Assembly: GCA_016705245.1 (NCBI GenBank)
Contig: JADIYM010000013.1
Coordinates: forward strand, 93,683-157,682
Length of the DNA: 64,000 nt
Source of the DNA: Blastocatellia bacterium
GTDB lineage: Bacteria; Acidobacteriota; Blastocatellia; UBA7656; JADIYM01
Reading direction: 5' to 3'
Below the pieces are notes generated by a model. That model saw only the letters and a program-made list of their open reading frames with translations. It was not told the origin of the DNA and did no database searches. This document shows positions 63,256 through 64,000 of the stretch, piece after piece; the first letter of the stretch is position 1, and each line of letters opens with the position of its first letter. The translations under genes and the position numbers were made by a program.

Positions 63256-64000
63256 TCAGAAGGCGAGCACGTTCGACCTCACGTCCCGCTCCATGACCAC
63301 GATCGCGTTCGGATCGCGCTTCTTCAGACCGAGCACCTTCCGGGTCCCCCGCACCTCCACGCTGCCGGCCGAATACGAGAACGTCTGCTGGATCGGCACG
63401 ACCACACCGTTTATCTCGATCAGGGAATTCTGCGAGAAACCGGCGCCATAGATTCGCAGGATCTTCTTTCCGTAAGTGGCGCGCTCGATGGCCGGCGACG
63501 GTTCGGAACTGCCCGGCACCTCGCGCACCGCGGCGGCGTAGTCGACGCGGCCGAATCCGTCCCAGCCAGGCCCGCTCGGACGGTTGTCCGAGAAATCCGT
63601 CGGCAGATCGTTGGCCGTGTTGATCAGCAGCTGTCGCACATCGACAGCGTCGAGAGTTCGCCTGCCGTTGACGGCCTTGTCGCGCGAGATCACGAGTCCC
63701 GCGAGGGCCGCGACGTATGGCGCTGCGAACGACGTTCCCGCGACTATCTCGTGCGTCGTGGTCCCAACCGTCAGCTCGGGATTGGCATTCGCGTCGGCAA
63801 CCGTCACAAAGGTCGCCGCGAGCGTCACGGCCGGCGCCACGACGTTCACCGCGGCGAATCCGTACTGCGATTTCGGCCATCGGCCGTTGATCCGCCCGAG
63901 GTCCTGCGAACCGCTCGTTGCAGTCAGACTGAAGCCGCTCCCGGAACCGCCCACCGACACCACGTTGCCGAACGACGCCGGATACTGCTGCACGGGCGCG
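63256..64000 (-). CDS. Secreted subtilisin-like serine protease, 5' end beyond window
   Basis: C-terminal part only (about 248 codons; the frame is open to the window edge at 64000). Contains the catalytic Ser loop IVAGTSFAAPYVAALAGLV, the post-catalytic helix QLLINTANDLP, and GWDGFGRVDYAAAV, then an IPT-like domain (KILRIYGAGFSQNSLIEING, VPIQQTFSY). The catalytic Asp and His are outside the window. The IPT-like tail is homologous by eye to that of the downstream subtilase (LIEINGVVVP versus LFEINGRPVD), although the catalytic domains differ, so the two may share a surface-binding module. Confidence 0.87.
   Translation of the reverse strand, partial: APVQQYPASFGNVVSVGGSGSGFSLTATSGSQDLGRINGRWPKSQYGFAAVNVVAPAVTLAATFVTVADANANPELTVGTTTHEIVAGTSFAAPYVAALAGLVISRDKAVNGRRTLDAVDVRQLLINTANDLPTDFSDNRPSGPGWDGFGRVDYAAAVREVPGSSEPSPAIERATYGKKILRIYGAGFSQNSLIEINGVVVPIQQTFSYSAGSVEVRGTRKVLGLKKRDPNAIVVMERDVRSNVLAF

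Overview
The window is high-GC bacterial chromosome with long, mostly conventional genes separated by gene-free gaps packed with palindromic repeats. The gene types suggest a Gram-negative, Acidobacteriota-like soil or sediment bacterium. They include an Oar-like TonB receptor with a carboxypeptidase-regulatory N-terminus, LytS/LytTR signalling, secreted subtilases and sugar-dehydrogenase-like proteins with HYR or IPT modules, a CheY protein with a huge disordered tail, and TMTC-like TPR membrane proteins. No rRNA or phylogenetic marker was analysed, so this placement is an inference. I saw no tRNA, rRNA, CRISPR array, prophage or transposase gene.

Layout. 1-2631: LytTR regulator and LytS-type kinase. 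2942-5958: HutF-like amidohydrolase, M20 peptidase, and an encapsulated-ferritin-like/[2Fe-2S] ferredoxin fusion. 6079-8366: a periplasmic rhodanese interrupted by an in-frame TGA (probable selenocysteine), then a secreted GSDH-HYR-IPT protein. 8367-9296: repeats with mobile element copy A. 9297-12543: alpha/beta-hydrolase/DinB fusion, divergent from an acyl-CoA carboxylase beta subunit. 12632-15063: frameshifted spermidine-synthase-like membrane protein. 15095-17162: DUF58 and MoxR. 17163-17883: mobile element copy B. 17884-24622: Oar-like receptor, MreB-like protein and RseP. 24803-29916: TolC, YpfJ-like protease, GT2 and a membrane protein. 30358-36401: M1 peptidase and two tandem MurJ flippases. 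36269-39463: sulfide/persulfide detoxification operon. 39765-45487: a proline-rich membrane protein, a TMTC-like protein, GT2 and a frameshifted IPT protein. 46209-50348: methyltransferase, M50 protease, HU and an Asp/Ser-repeat protein. 50493-59520: Acs, FecR-type anti-sigma factor with its ECF sigma factor, ValS and the CheY protein. 59521-60505: a 101-bp tandem array containing mobile element copy C. 60506-64000: two subtilases.

Functional links. The four-gene ArsR/YgaP-like/TauE/ETHE1-rhodanese cluster is a complete sulfide-persulfide handling unit. The ECF sigma and FecR-type gene form a probable sigma/anti-sigma pair, MoxR and DUF58 a chaperone pair, and LytS and LytTR a two-component system.

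Two signals stand out. (1) The rhodanese at 6079-6558 has a TGA where the second cysteine of a C-x-C motif would be. A SECIS-like hairpin follows at the expected distance, and reading through the TGA gives a normal rhodanese C-terminus. (2) A roughly 360-bp non-coding element with CTGA-type imperfect terminal inverted repeats occurs three times, nearly identical. Each copy is flanked by a perfect 9-bp target duplication and has inserted at the same point of a REP-like palindrome. This looks like a REP-targeting MITE, probably mobilised by an IS4/IS10-like transposase encoded elsewhere.
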